A stretch of DNA of 64,000 nt. It comes from Arctopsyche grandis (taxonomy: Eukaryota > Arthropoda > Insecta > Trichoptera > Hydropsychidae). Made by a program: the position numbers and the translations under genes. The stretch covers positions 26,070,839 through 26,134,838 of the forward strand of contig NC_135356.1 in NCBI RefSeq assembly GCF_051622035.1, written 5' to 3'. Under the pieces are notes generated by a model. That model did not search any database. It was given only the letters and a program-made list of their open reading frames with translations, and was not told the origin of the DNA. Shown in pieces: positions 23,726-35,371 of the stretch; the first letter of the stretch is position 1, and each line of letters starts with the position of its first letter.

Positions 23726-25651
23726 ATGACAACCAATCAGAAAAAAAATGTCGACAATATTCTATTGACTATTTAAAATTCGGTTTTGTTCCATCTCCTA
23801 CAAATCAACAATTGCCAATGTGTTTAATCTGTCAACACGTATTTTCTATTGAGGCAATGAAGCCATCGCGGTTAAATGAACATTTTTTAAAGAAACATCC
23901 CGACAAGAATAATAAAGACATATTGTACTTTCAAGAACTTAAGAAAACATTTGAAAGCCGTAATACTCTCAGTAATGTTTATAATGGTGCGTACGCACCA
24001 AGCCAACGAACAGCCCACAGGCCAACTTTTAAAACCAGTAGCGTACAAAATATCGAAATAAAAATTAAATTTAAAAATTGAAATTAAATATCTATTATTA
24101 TTATATTAAAATTAAATTCAAGTATCAAAATAAAATTATAATCATTATATTAAAATTAAAATTAAATATTGAAAGTTAAAACAGAACATGCACAATTTAA
24201 ATAAATTTTCGAGATTGACCTAAAATTAGATCATCAACAATCACATACAGGTAATCCTCGACTTTTGTTTGTCGAAGATGTTTTGACTTACGAAGATACG
24301 CACTAAGATCGAAAAAAAATCAAAGAATTATTATTTTTACTTCCCCGTAATGCGCAGTTACTGAGAATATATCATGTATTAGTATGGGTGATCCAACGAT
24401 TTTTGCTAACCCGGGGTGTTGTCGGTCACATCAAACGGATTTTTTTATTCTTCAATTGTTTCTCTCGTCGAAATAAATCAAGTAATTAAATCATTTCAGA
24501 GGTAAAATTTATCGGATAATGTGTGATTATTAATTTTATTTCGACGAAAGAAAAAAAACCCTTTGACAAATCACCGACATCCGACACCGCGTTTTTTATG
24601 AATTGTTTTTTTTTTTATCGATCATCCCCGTGGAAATACAGTAACATCTCGTGACGACTTTAACAATATTTTTTTTCGCTCGTAATCAGAGAAATTATAA
24701 TATTTCTCTGGTTTTAAATGCGGTGTCGTCGTAATTCAAAACATTGTTGTAATTCAAAACATCAACGATGATCTAATTTTAGCTCAATCTCGCTCTTTAG
24801 CTTGATTTTGATATTTAATTTCCATTTTAAAATTTAATTTTTATTTCGATATTTTGTACGCTACTGCTGGTTAAAAAGTTGGCCCAAAATCGTCGTTGGT
24901 TTAGTCCGTAAGCACCATAAGAAGATTTCAAGTCGGAACGAAAAAGGACTAATGGTATCTTATGAAATAGCACAAATTATGGCAAAATGTGGTGCACCAC
25001 ATACATATGGAGAAAAATTAATACTACCAGCTATACGTGTATTCATTAATAATATGATCGGACAAAACCAGCAAGAGATTCTTTCTTCAGTCCCATTGAG
25101 CAATGACACGGTTTCAAAAAGAATTGATGAGATGGCAAATGATATCACGGTTTCAAAAAGAATTGATGAGATGGCAAATGATATCGAAATTCAATTATGT
25201 GATGAACTGCAGTCTAACGAATTTTCATTACAATTGGATGAGATAATGGACTGCGTGATAATGAATCTCTACTACTTGCTTATGTACGATTTGTGAAGAA
25301 TGAAGAAATTATCGAAGAAATGTTATTTTCAAAATTACTTAATACTGACACGAAAGGTTCACTCAAAATGACTGTGAAGCTAAAATAGTATTCAATCAAT
25401 GTGATTATGATGTTTTTTGGGTCCGTTTTCGCCATCGATACCCTCTTCTGTGGAAAGAGGTAAAATTACCCATCGTAGTATTTCCTTCATCATATTTAGT
25501 AGAAAAGGGTTTTAGCGCAGAACGCATATATTAAAAAAATCCCGAAATCGATTACAGATAAGCCAAAGAGGAGATTTGAGACTGTATTTAACTAAACTTG
25601 AACCTAATTTTACGAAAATAGCGCAGTCACATGAGGCTCAAGGATCTCATT
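23726..25651 (+). pseudogene. hAT transposase, ZBED5/SCAND3-like, split and deleted
   Basis: The N-terminal part reads YSIDYLKFGFVPSPTNQQLP and MCLICQHVFSIEAMKPSRLN followed by EHFLKKHP, a BED-type C2H2 finger. One missing A in an eight-A run near 23745 puts the start out of frame. At codon NVY the frame is cut by a MITE at 23985 and resumes after it at 24921 (KKISSRNEKGLMVSYEIAQIMAK, SVPLSNDTVSKRIDEMANDI). A 39-bp stretch is tandemly doubled (25107-25184). A large deletion after about 25380 removes most of the catalytic core. The end (about 25460-25650) has FPSSYLVEKGFS, the dimerisation motif. Clearly dead. Confidence 0.88.
23985..24917. mobile_element. TIR element copy B (PIF/Harbinger-like MITE), 933 bp, inside the hAT transposase
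   Basis: It starts TGGTGCGTACG and ends CGTAAGCACCA, flanked by TAA on both sides (23982-23984, 24918-24920). Removing the element and one TAA restores the codons for N-V-Y-K-K-I in the hAT frame, which confirms the boundaries. A 3-bp TWA duplication is typical of PIF/Harbinger elements. Inside, it matches copy A (19740-22010) in reverse orientation. No transposase. Confidence 0.87.
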
Positions 25652-25968
25652 AATTTTTTTGTTATTTTTTAATAAAAAATTCACATTTCCATTGAATTAT
25701 TTACTTTTAAATTGAAATAACATTATAATGTATGTAATGATAATTTGACATAAATGGCAATTAATACATAATGTTTATAAAAATAATCATGTTTTTTATT
25801 TGTTTTTCTTATAATTTTTTATTTGTAAAGAAAATCATTGCATGAAATACATACATAGAAAATAGAGTAATTTTTTGTGGGGGGGGGGGGGGGGGGAGGG
25901 CGCTGGATAATTTTACTGTGGTAAAGGGGGCGATTCTTTCAATATGGTTAAGAAACACTGCTCTAAAC

Positions 25969-27036
25969 GATGCTTTATTCATTATAAGATCCACATGATG
26001 CAGGGGGACAATGAGACCCCTGACGCTGTCCAGCTCATCTTCCATCCTAGGACAGAACCACAAAATGTGATCTGCGTCCTGCTCCGGAAAAGAACACGGA
26101 CAAAATGATTCAGATACTAACCCCATAGATGCAATCTTTCCGTTAAAGTGGCCATGACCAGTCAAAAATTGACTGGTCCAAAAATTGGGCGACAGCCAAT
26201 CACGCTCAAGGCGCGAAATGACCCTCGGAAATAACAAATAAGTGTGTTTACCTTTGGAAAAACAATCCCATCTAAGTTTCCAAGCCGAAATAGCACAATT
26301 TAAAATAACAGACTTCAAACCACGCCAAAATCGAGGATCATCGCACTGTGACTGATTAGGTGCACGGAAAAGAACGCCCGAGACGGAAGCATCTATCCCT
26401 CCACGAAGCTTTTCCGGAACAGCTCTAATTTGGACGATCAAGTCAAGTGGAAATGTACCCGCGAGAATCTGTAGTGATTCTGTAGACGCAGTGCGATAGG
26501 CCTGTGTAAGGGCGATCAGAGGAAAACGCTGACCACTATTTACTGTACGACGGACCGTCTTTAATTCGACACGATGGCACTTACAAATCAGGGTAACTAT
26601 TTTCAACAGAATAACCATCAAAGAAATTACAAAGACGGGATTTAAAATTTATCCAAGATAAATTGGTGCCATGACGAAATGTAAGGGTAAATTAGACATA
26701 GAATCAATAGGACAGGACAATCACGGCTTAAATTGAAAGTTATGGTCAATCAGAGTCTCTCCCGAATGAACCCTCCAATATTTTATTTCACCTATACCTA
26801 CACCTAAAGACAAAGTGACATCAATATATGAAGAGCCAGCAGGACGTTCAAACGTCGGGATATCATCTCTGTTGTTGTGGATATATAGATCGTTTTGACA
26901 AATAAAGTCTACAAAGGCGGTACCCCAAACGCATCTTATGATACCAAAGTGGGGAGTAAGAATTAAAAACGCCACCAATGATGATCTTTTTAGAAGTAGG
27001 GCGCAGATGACACAGAATATTATCTAATGTCTGAAT
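25969..27036 (-). pseudogene. R1-like LINE remnant: endonuclease end joined to RT C-terminus
   Basis: On the minus strand, 27030-26720 gives the end of an apurinic-type endonuclease: IIIGGVFN (the usual aspartate of GDFN is lost), a frameshift, then TFERPAGSSYIDVTLS and WRVHSGETLIDHN. After about 100 bp, 26620-25970 gives the thumb/C-terminal region (RVELKTVRRTVNSGQRFPLI, SAWKLRWDCFSKGKHTYLLF, LTGHGHF) and a terminal CCHC-like knuckle (CPCSFPEQDADHILWFCP). The whole RT palm is missing. The frame runs on beyond the hAT at 23299-25960 into about 23290-23210 (FEKFAKCFGKLC) and ends near the CA repeat. The same family is at 42950-44201. Confidence 0.82.
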
Positions 27037-27183
27037 TTTTTTTTATTTTTTTTTATTTAATTTACACCAAGAAGGCCTAACAGGTAAACCCAATGCGCCT
27101 TCCTGGCCAAAGACAATTATATAAACATATATGTACACCATCCATATATACACAAATACTTGGATGTAATACTTGGAACACAA
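27037..27183 (-). mobile_element. 3' end of a second LINE, minus strand
   Basis: On the minus strand the sequence reads GGCCAGGAAGGCGCATTGGG, then TTTACCTGTTAGGCCTTCTTGG and an A-rich tail (27038-27060). This is the same hairpin-like 3' terminus as at 12990-13075 and 35780-35862. It abuts the endonuclease piece to its left. Confidence 0.7.
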
Positions 27184-27967
27184 AACACCGGAAATGGAAC
27201 TGTTCAAACTAAATGTCAAGAACATCTTCATGCATTATCATGGAATCGTAAAAATTACATGGAGACAAACTTTTTCAAACCGATTCATTCTGTAAGTTTC
27301 ATTGTTGCATAAACGTGTTGCATTTCAATTTATGTTTTTTTTATCATTAAAGCATCTGAAGACAATGTATTAATTTGACTTATTCTAGAAGTTTTATTGC
27401 AATATAAATAGTGGTAGTAATTATTAATTTAATGTATTTTTATGTAGATCATTATTTTTTGTCGAATTAAATATACTTGTTTGACAATGATTTATTTGTT
27501 ATTATTGAGTCGTTAAGAACTACACAATCTCCTTTTTACTTTTTTATATAAGTATAAATTACTTTTCAATAGTTTGAAATATGGAATGTCCTAACACAAT
27601 ATATATGTAGGTAAAATGATAATAATTAAATGAAAAATTTTCATATCCTTAGTCTTATATTATTTTGATTATATTTAGAGAATGATTTTCTTCAACAATT
27701 ATTATTTAGGAAATTCAAAGTTTTCTAAAAAAAAGAAACATGACTGAAGTTAATTTAAAACCCTTATTAAGGGATCGTAAGATACCGTACCATATACATA
27801 TATCACGAGTGTTTTTATATGGGAGCCCTTCGATTTTGATCCTAGAATAATTTTGAGCCAATTCAAAACTAGTCTAGGATCTCAGTTAGGGTACTTTGAG
27901 ATGGTGTACCAAATTTGGTGCTTCAAGTCAAAAACTGCGGCTGTGCATAGCAGTCATGCATATAAAC

Positions 27968-28551
27968 CAGGGCTACTCAAACTATGGTCGCGGCCCAGTA
28001 CTGGTCCGTGCACAAAGAAGTAAATAAAAAATTAAAACAATAGCTTATAATAACGTTATTTGGAAAATAAAATAATTGATCTGACTACAAATGAAGAATT
28101 AAAAAAATGTTTTGAAACCACAACTTCACTTGCGTCATTTTATATCAAATTGAAAGCAGAATTCTTCCCAGATATATAAGAATATGCACTGAAACTCTTT
28201 TACCTTTACGAGACTTGTTTCTCAACCATTAGTTTAATAAAGACAAAATATCGTAATAGTATAAATATTCATGATCCATTACGTGTGGAATTAATTGTCT
28301 TCGATAAAACCACGACATTTTCATTTTTCATCTTTGTCTAAGTACATATATGATATATAGATATTGTACTTCTTTGAATTCAGCAAAATAATTTTTACTA
28401 CTTATATTTAATATTATTTTAATTTGTTTTATGAACAAATTTTCACTCATATTCATATATAAGTTTTTTATTTAAAAATATGATGCTGGTCCGTGAGAAT
28501 TACTGAAAAATATATGCTGGTCCGCCAACTGAAAAAGTTTGAGTAGCACTG
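27968..28551 (+). mobile_element. Internally deleted hAT element, 584 bp
   Basis: The ends CAGGGCTACTCAAACT and AGTTTGAGTAGCACTG are inverted repeats, and ATATAAAC/ATATAAAT flank it (27960-27967, 28552-28559). Unit 1 has the unfilled site at about 9749-9756. Inside, about 28075-28330 reads TTNEELKKCFETTTSLASFY, a stop, then KLFYLYETCFSTISLIKTKY and DPLRVELI, which is the C-terminal dimerisation region of a hAT transposase. The rest of the gene is deleted. Confidence 0.9.
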
Positions 28552-28589
28552 ATATAAATCTATATACACACACACACACACACACTCAT

Positions 28590-28949
<360 letters not shown>

Positions 28950-29463
28950 GGGAAGATAATATTCCCATTAACTTACTAATATGTGGCGGCCCCCCCCTAA
29001 TTAATATCTTAGCTAGGCTTTTCAGCAAATGCATCCAGAGTCAAGCTATACCGGAAGGATGGAATAACGCAACTATCATTTTAATACACAAAAAAGGCGA
29101 CAAAAGTGATATCAAGAACTACCGACCCATTAGTTTACTTTCAGCGGTCTACAAGCTCTTCACGAAGGTTATTACAGAAATGCTGAAGAATATCCTTGAC
29201 GAGAACCAAACTATAGAACAGGCAGGGTTTAGGACAAATTTCAGCACAATGGACCACCTCCATGTAGTTGGTGAACTAATCGAGCGCGCCAACGAATATC
29301 AACGGCCATTGTGCCTAGGTTTCGTCGATTATGAGAAAGCCTTCGATACAGTTAGCCATAATGCAGTACTTAACGCTCTACAAACACAGGGAGTGCCGGA
29401 ACCCTATGTGGGACTGTTAGCTGCAATATATAAGAATGCCACAGCTTCGGTTAAATTTTTTTA
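28950..29463 (+). pseudogene. LINE reverse transcriptase fragment (fingers and palm A)
   Basis: The frame reads [20 protein letters not shown], then [20 protein letters not shown] and [15 protein letters not shown], where the aspartate of KAFD is in RT motif A. It stops at 29463 where a hAT begins. Both ends are cut: the left joins a TA repeat and the right joins the hAT at 29467. The motifs fit the group of endonuclease/RT elements common in insects; the clade was not fixed. It may be the same family as the piece at 8372, which starts further downstream in the RT. Confidence 0.85.
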
Positions 29464-29466
29464 GAT

Positions 29467-30406
29467 CAGTGGTTCTCAGGCGAAATTTTACCGTGGCCGC
29501 ACATGTGATAATAGTGGTCCCATAAAAATGTCTGGTGGCCGCACCAAATTTAATCAAATAAATTAAAGTTACAAAAAAAGTGGATCAATTTATTCATAAA
29601 ATAAAAGAAATTTTAACATTTTGGTATCTATTTATTTAATAATAATGCAAATGGAAATTGCTCAATACTCCTTTCTTCCAATGCAAGCCGCATTGCTGCT
29701 TCTAAGTTTGCGTCTGTCAGCTGGTTTCTAAATTTGTTTTTAATAAAGTGCATTACACTGAATGATCTTTCGCAATATACGGTAGTGGGAAAAATAGACA
29801 ATATTAATGAAGCAATTACTGCCAAATCTTTATATTGGTTTGTTTCATTGTCAACGTATATTTCCGAACAAATTTTTTTAACTGAAATATTATCAAAATG
29901 GTTATTAAGTACTTGATCATGACTAATTTCTAATAATGCACATTTTACGTTAGCCCAGTTAATTAATCTCAATACTGAAAATGATTTTAATCTATTTTGT
30001 AGTACTATGAAATTTTCATTTGTCATCATAATAAAAGGTAAGATACAAAAGAAACAGTTTTAAAAAAATTCAATTCTTCGAACCTTTTATCAAGTTCCAG
30101 ATTCAGAGATTTTAGACACTCTATTATTTTAAGTTTTAATTTTAATTTTGAAGTTGTTTCTGTCAATCTTATCTATGAAATCTCACTAACGGAAGATAAA
30201 ATTGTCATTTTCAACTTCTGTCACAAGGCTTTTCGCTATAATTTTAGTTTGTCAATGATGAGTATGGTTTCTATAATATTATTGTTAAGTTACTTTTTTG
30301 TGGTTTTTAAAATATATTTAATTTTTTTTCAATATTAGTATTATTTACTATTAAGTCGCTGGTGGCCGCAGTAAAATCCACTAGTGGCCGCACTTGAGAA
30401 CCACTG
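29467..30406 (-). mobile_element. hAT element, 940 bp, deletion derivative
   Basis: The ends CAGTGGTTCTCA and TGAGAACCACTG are perfect 12-bp inverted repeats, followed inward by the GTGGCCGCAC block on both sides. The flanks are TTTTAGAT (29459-29466) and CTCTAGAT (30407-30414), six of eight bases alike. It contains a minus-strand transposase C-terminus. It directly abuts the next hAT across a single CTCTAGAT. Confidence 0.87.
29628..30029 (-). pseudogene. hAT transposase C-terminal part
   Basis: 133 codons without a break. The C-terminal half reads LAVIASLILSIFPTTVYCER then SFSVMHFIKNKFRNQLTDAN and LEAAMRLAL, the hAT dimerisation domain. The N-terminal BED and catalytic regions are missing (upstream bases to about 30340 give only broken frames). 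It resembles the C-termini of GTF2I-repeat/ZBED-type domesticated or transposon proteins. Confidence 0.82.
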
Positions 30407-30680
30407 CTCTAGATCATAGGTTCCCAAACTTTTTTTCCCCGTGGACCCCTAGCCCAGTATTTTATCCTTCGTGGACCCCCTCCCCCAGGATGCCTAATAG
30501 TGAAATTTTCTAATTTTTTTAAATACAAATATGAACACACTGTGATAGGTTTTTTTACTTTATCTATGTACGTAGTAACAATAGATGAAGTTTTGTGATC
30601 ATGCGAAAATTCGAACTCGAGATTTTGACTGATTCGAACTCAGAATCGATCACTGATCATATTTTCATGATCTAGAAAAA

Positions 30681-30681
<1 letters not shown>

Positions 30682-30743
<62 letters not shown>

Positions 30744-30776
30744 TGTGTGTCTGTGTGTGTGTCTGCGTGGGTGTGT
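30682..30776. repeat. (GT)n microsatellite
   Basis: About 95 bp of GT with CTG interruptions near its right end. Confidence 0.95.
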
Positions 30777-30879
30777 ATTTTGGGGATATTTTTAACACCG
30801 TTAGTCCTATCAAACTGAAACTTAGTATCGGTTACTGAAATTTTTATCGACACGACGTAAATTTTTTTCAAACTTTTAA

Positions 30880-31640
30880 GTTGACCGGAAATGGTACCTC
30901 GCCTTATAGGTGTCCTCTTTTTTTAAGTTTTTGAATTCAATTATCTCCCAAACCACTAGTTGGATCGGACTGAATTTTTTTTAAATATAATACAAATAAT
31001 AATTTTTATAACCTCATATTTTTTAAATATTTCTATCTGAACCGGAAGCAGGACTTTTACTCTAGAGAATTGAAGTTTTTTATGTTTTTTTCAGAAACCT
31101 TTTGGTTTATTGAACTGAAATTTCATATCTAGAAGTTAAAGTTTAATACCAAGTTAATTAAAAAATTTAGTTAGCATCCGTCAACCGGAAGTAGCAGTTT
31201 ACTCTTGTTCGATTTTTCTTCCACTATTTTTTTCGACCCCTTAAACATGTGTGTTCGTCACAAAAAAATTCAAGTATAATTCTTGTAGCAATTTGATGAA
31301 AATGAAAAAAAAAAATTAAATTTTATAAACCAGAAGTGGGATTTTTTTCCTCGTAGAAAGGTCAAAAATGTTGTGCCCACTACTCTGTCCGCACCCCTGA
31401 ACGTATTAAGCTGAAAATTTATATTTCTATCCTTTATGTACTAACTTAGAGCTGGTAGGGTTTTGGTCAGAATTTGTAAACCGGAAGTAGTATTTTTTTT
31501 TATAACAATATTTCATTATTTTATTTTGACCTTTAAAATTATTTTTATTTTCTTGATATTTAATGAGTATAATACTGATAGTGATTTTTAGTAATAAAAA
31601 AAATTTGAACAAAATCTGACAACCGGAAGTAGATCTTTTG
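30880..31640. repeat. Degenerate array with ACCGGAAGT core
   Basis: ACCGGAA(A/G)(T/C) or a close variant appears at about 30889, 31040, 31187, 31331, 31484 and 31622, roughly every 140-155 bp. Each is followed by a CTTTTACTCTAGAG-like line and then A/T-rich spacer with an AACCACT...GGATC..ACTGAA-type segment. Units are old and poorly conserved. Related single units lie at about 10595-10775 and 32690-32790. No coding role is seen. Confidence 0.7.
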
Positions 31641-31905
31641 TTTTGTGCAAGTTTCCATACATTTGCGCTCAATTTGTATCGCTATCATAGTCATCAGTTC
31701 AATATCGAATTTTGTTTTGTAACCTTCTTATATTCATCAAATACATAGATAAAGTCATGGGTTGGTCACACCCGAATTTTTTGTATAGTAGACAATTGTA
31801 AAAAAAAATATGTATATTTTTTACTCTTATCTTTATTGAATTTTTTTTAATGAAAATGAACAAATCAAAACACAATAAAATTCTTACATAAAATAATAAA
31901 TTCTG

Positions 31906-32211
31906 TTAATGAGAGGGATGAACCTGATGCTCCGATATCAATTGGTCAATATTTGGCTTCAAATTCGTAAGGTACAGTCGTAAATCTCCACGTTCAGTGA
32001 TTTGCAACCGATTTCTTTTTTTCGTAAGATAATTGGTAACAGCACCAAAACCTCTTTCCACGAGGTATGAAGAAGGAAATGCTATCAAAAACTTTCTTGA
32101 GAAAGCCCACAATACAGGATAAAAAACAGGGATATCTTTCTGCAGCCAGAACTGCTGGTAATCCTTTCTAAACTGTACCTCACGTTCTTCGTTTGTACTT
32201 AATCCAATCAA
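31906..32211 (-). pseudogene. hAT transposase C-terminal part (ZBED5/SCAND3-like)
   Basis: 101 codons on the minus strand: EVQFRKDYQQFWLQKDIPVF, then FLIAFPSSYLVERGFGAVTN and LTKKRNRLQITERGDLRLYL. This is the full hAT dimerisation motif with an intact reading frame to the natural end. Catalytic and zinc-finger parts are absent in the element. It is the best-preserved version of the motif also seen as relics at 10983 and 33966. Confidence 0.87.
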
Positions 32212-32920
32212 TTCTTCTTGTACTGTGTATTTAAACCCGCATTATTTTGATTAATTTTGATTCCATTGATTCCGGTCCGTGGACCCCCATTTACATCTCG
32301 TGGAACCCCATTTTTTTTTCTTCCTGTCAGTCCTCACCGACCCCCGGAGGTCCCTACGGACCATTTTGGGAACCTCTGCTCTAGATCTAATAATTCAGGG
32401 CAAGTCGGTGGTGAGGTGATTTGGTGACCAACAAGACAAGACCTTTAATAATACAATGTATAGTTATGTATATGTTGAACCAGATGTACAACAAGAGGTA
32501 CAATCTTTCTCTGTCAAAAAGGCGCTTATTTAAAAAAGAAACAGCATATAGAATACATATTAGTAGACACCGTTAGTATTAGTACCGTGTAACAAAAATT
32601 AAAAAAGAGTAAAAAAAATTATAAAAATTTAAACAGAACCAAATTTATAATTATATGTAGTAGATACATACATATATTATGTACATATGGGCTTTTAAAA
32701 GTTTACATCATCATCTGAATTTTTGGATCCAATTATGTATCTCCTAAACCACTCAACGGATTAGTTTGAAACTTTTTTTACATGTACATATGTACATATA
32801 CCTATGTATAGACTTGCCATACGTCCCGTATTTCACTACTCGGTCCCGTATTTGTCCCGTTTTCTCCCTAAACTCTGCGTGAGAAAATCGGCGCAGTGAG
32901 GATCTAAATCTAAATATTCC

Positions 32921-33965
32921 CATGAATAAGCTTATCGCTTTTTGTGGAGATAATACGAACACTAACTTCGGAGGTCTAAACCGAGCTGGAGGAAATTATG
33001 TGTTTTTTAAACTGAATTCTTAATCGGAAAGTTATATTGAAGGCATAGGATGTCCAGCACACGTTTTTCATAACACTCTATCAATAGCCGCTGATGTTTT
33101 GACTGTCGATGTTGAATCAATAGTCGTCAAGAAATTCAAGTACTGAAAAACTCAAAGGCTTTTGTGAATATGTTGGTGTTGCCTACCAAAACTTATTATC
33201 CTACGTTGGGACTAGGTGGTTATCACTTTTACCTACAATTGAAAGAATATTGAATCTGTGGTAGCCATTAAAATATTTTTTTGCTAATGAAGACAGACCA
33301 AAAGCCCTTAAAGATTTTTTTGATGATCCAATTAGTGAAGCCTATTTTTGCTTCTTGAATTCACAGCTCAATACATTTGAATCTCAAATTAAAAAAATAG
33401 AAAAATCAAACATCACAGTCCTGGAAGTAAAGTCTTTATTAGAAGAGACAAAACGACATATGAGCAAGATAAAAAAATCTTGAATCTCTTAAAGCTTGAT
33501 TCTGAAAACAATGCCAAAGTGGAAACTTTCGAAAAACAGACTGTCGATTTCTTTAACACTGCTGTGAAATACATTGATAAGTGGTCCCAATCATTCAAAA
33601 AAATTAATGCTTTCGATTGGATGACTCTCAAGCAAGTTCCTTAATGGAGGGAAATAGAACGAACCGTTTAATATTTGCAAGTAAGGAACATCGATGTTGG
33701 AAACAATGAGCTTCTTTTCAACCAGTTCGTATATTTAAAAGATTATTTAAATAAAAATAATACCAACGAAAACTGGGAGACAACGCTGAAATTGAGTATG
33801 GAAGAGAAATGGCTGAAGTTTTTTAGAGATACCAAGCATATTGAACAGAAGTCATGTTTAATAAAACTATGTGAATATTTGCCATTCCAGCCCACAATGC
33901 CAATGTGGAGAGAATATTTTCGGATGAAAGAAATGAGCTGGCAGTTGAGACATTTTCATTATTAT
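32921..33965 (+). pseudogene. Old hAT transposase relic (DUF4371-like core)
   Basis: About 32922-33125 reads LIAFCGDNTNTNFGGLNRAG, then GIGCPAHVFHNTLSIAADVL and TVDVESIVVKKFKY. The D of GDNTNTNFGG and the CPAH block fit the hAT catalytic core of KRAB-like/ZBED transposons. Later pieces (33480-33640, NNAKVETFEKQTVDFFNTAV; 33675-33983) continue in other frames. At 33894-33960 one frame reads IPAHNANVERIFSDERNELA, the dimerisation motif. Many stops and shifts. Unit 1 keeps only the last bases (from 10983), so this region was deleted there or inserted here. Confidence 0.75.
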
Positions 33966-34560
33966 GAAAGTTATAATAATTAAAAATCCGTTGCTACTGA
34001 CGGTGCTACGGCAACGACACCGAGGCTTTCTGGCATGCTTAAAACAAGCTATACTGAATGTATTATTTGTTCATTGTGATCTTATTGAACGCTTATATAG
34101 CTCACTAGATTATGTCATTAGAGCAGTAAATAAAATCAAAAGGAATGCCATAAATGAGAGATTATTTTTCACAAACTCAGATGTATCTATACCAGTACAG
34201 GGGCAATTTATTGAAATATCCAAAAATGAGGAACTAAAACCAGTGTTTGAACGAGGATCCCACAAATTCTTATTACAAAAACACTGTACATACTAGGATA
34301 CAGAAATCTGCTCATAAAAATGACATATATATGTAAATTTACATAGCTTAAATGCCAAATTTAACAAAACCAATTTGAAGCTGTAAGGTGATCAATGAAA
34401 CTCAATAAAAGCTATAAGTAAAATATAATATCTGCGTTTGTTGGCAAAATTTTTCTATACAAACACTTTTGTATAGAAGAATGTTCTCCGTCTTCAAATC
34501 TTATAAAATTGCGAAAACGAGATGCTTCTTCCTATTTAGTATAACGTGGATTTGGAGCAG
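33966..34560 (+). pseudogene. Decayed ZBED-like hAT relic, unit 2 copy
   Basis: Matches 10983-11690 of unit 1. 33964-34296 encodes the same roughly 100 residues (DYVIRAVNKIKRNAINERLF, KNEELKPVFERGSHKFLLQK), with a deletion after the stop and a shorter tail. Inactive. Confidence 0.72.
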
Positions 34561-35371
34561 TTATGAACCTCATCACTCATGAAATGCCAATTTTGTTGAC
34601 CAGTACTTTTAACAATATTTTAATGCCCCCACCCCCCCCCCGTTGACTATTATCTGGATCCGTTAATGCCTTTGGAATTGAAGGAGCTCGTGTGAAAAGG
34701 AACGTTGTGTGTGTTCCTACATATGTATGTATGTACATACATTGTATGAGTTGAAAAGCGTTGGGTCGAGATTGGAGCTTTATCAACAGTCAACAATAAA
34801 GCTTATTGTTTCAAAGGTATTCGATAATAAAATTGATAAAACTTTAAGTTGATATTTAGCACGGCAAATATACTCATATGTAAATAAGGTGTTGAATTTC
34901 TGCGAGCGATGGTCTGGGTGACGTCAAAAATGTGCAATTTTTTAATTCGCAACTAAAACTGCACACGCTGCAGACGCCATACATTATCATCTTACAATTC
35001 TTTACAAATAAAATGATTCATTTTGCTTAGTCGAAGATTACTCGTGCTTGAGGTGAGTTGTGTGCTCTTGCATATATTTTATAACGTTTATATTGTAGAC
35101 CAGTATTCTTCAGAATACGTCAAAATTCAAGTCCATAATATAAAATGATAAATCGATAAAAAGTAATACAGAATTTCATGTTTTCTTATATTTTTTTTAC
35201 GTGTTTCTTAAAAAAGCTCGAAAATTGTTTGTAAACGCTCCCATTTCAAGCTTTTAACAAATCATTTCGGTAAAACGTTTAAGCCACTTTAAATTTTATA
35301 TTCGCTATATTTTTATAAACGCTCCTTATACTACTAAAATACGTGTATTATATGTAAATATCGTTTCATTT
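34561..35371. other. Non-coding DNA
   Basis: Collinear with 12240-12660 up to about 35046, then about 330 bp found only in unit 2 up to the LINE piece. No gene seen. Confidence 0.55.

Larger units (their letters stand above)
23299..25960 (+). mobile_element. hAT element (ZBED-like), 2662 bp, inserted in a LINE
   Basis: The ends CAGTGGTTCTTAAC and GTTAAGAAACACTG are inverted repeats with one mismatch, flanked by an exact 8-bp duplication CTCTAAAC (23291-23298, 25961-25968). Next to the ends lie G-runs (GGGGGCGCC on the left, a run of about 18 G at 25878 on the right). It carries a transposase pseudogene that is itself split by a MITE (23985-24917). The outer sequence on both sides is one LINE reading frame on the minus strand. 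Confidence 0.94.
30415..32378 (-). mobile_element. hAT element, 1964 bp, with repeats inside
   Basis: The left end CATAGGTTCCCAAACT and right end TTTTGGGAACCTCTG are inverted repeats with one mismatch, followed inward by GTGGACCCC blocks. An exact 8-bp duplication CTCTAGAT flanks it (30407-30414, 32379-32386). It holds a (GT)n tract, a degenerate CCGGAAGT array and, on the minus strand, a transposase C-terminus. Confidence 0.9.
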
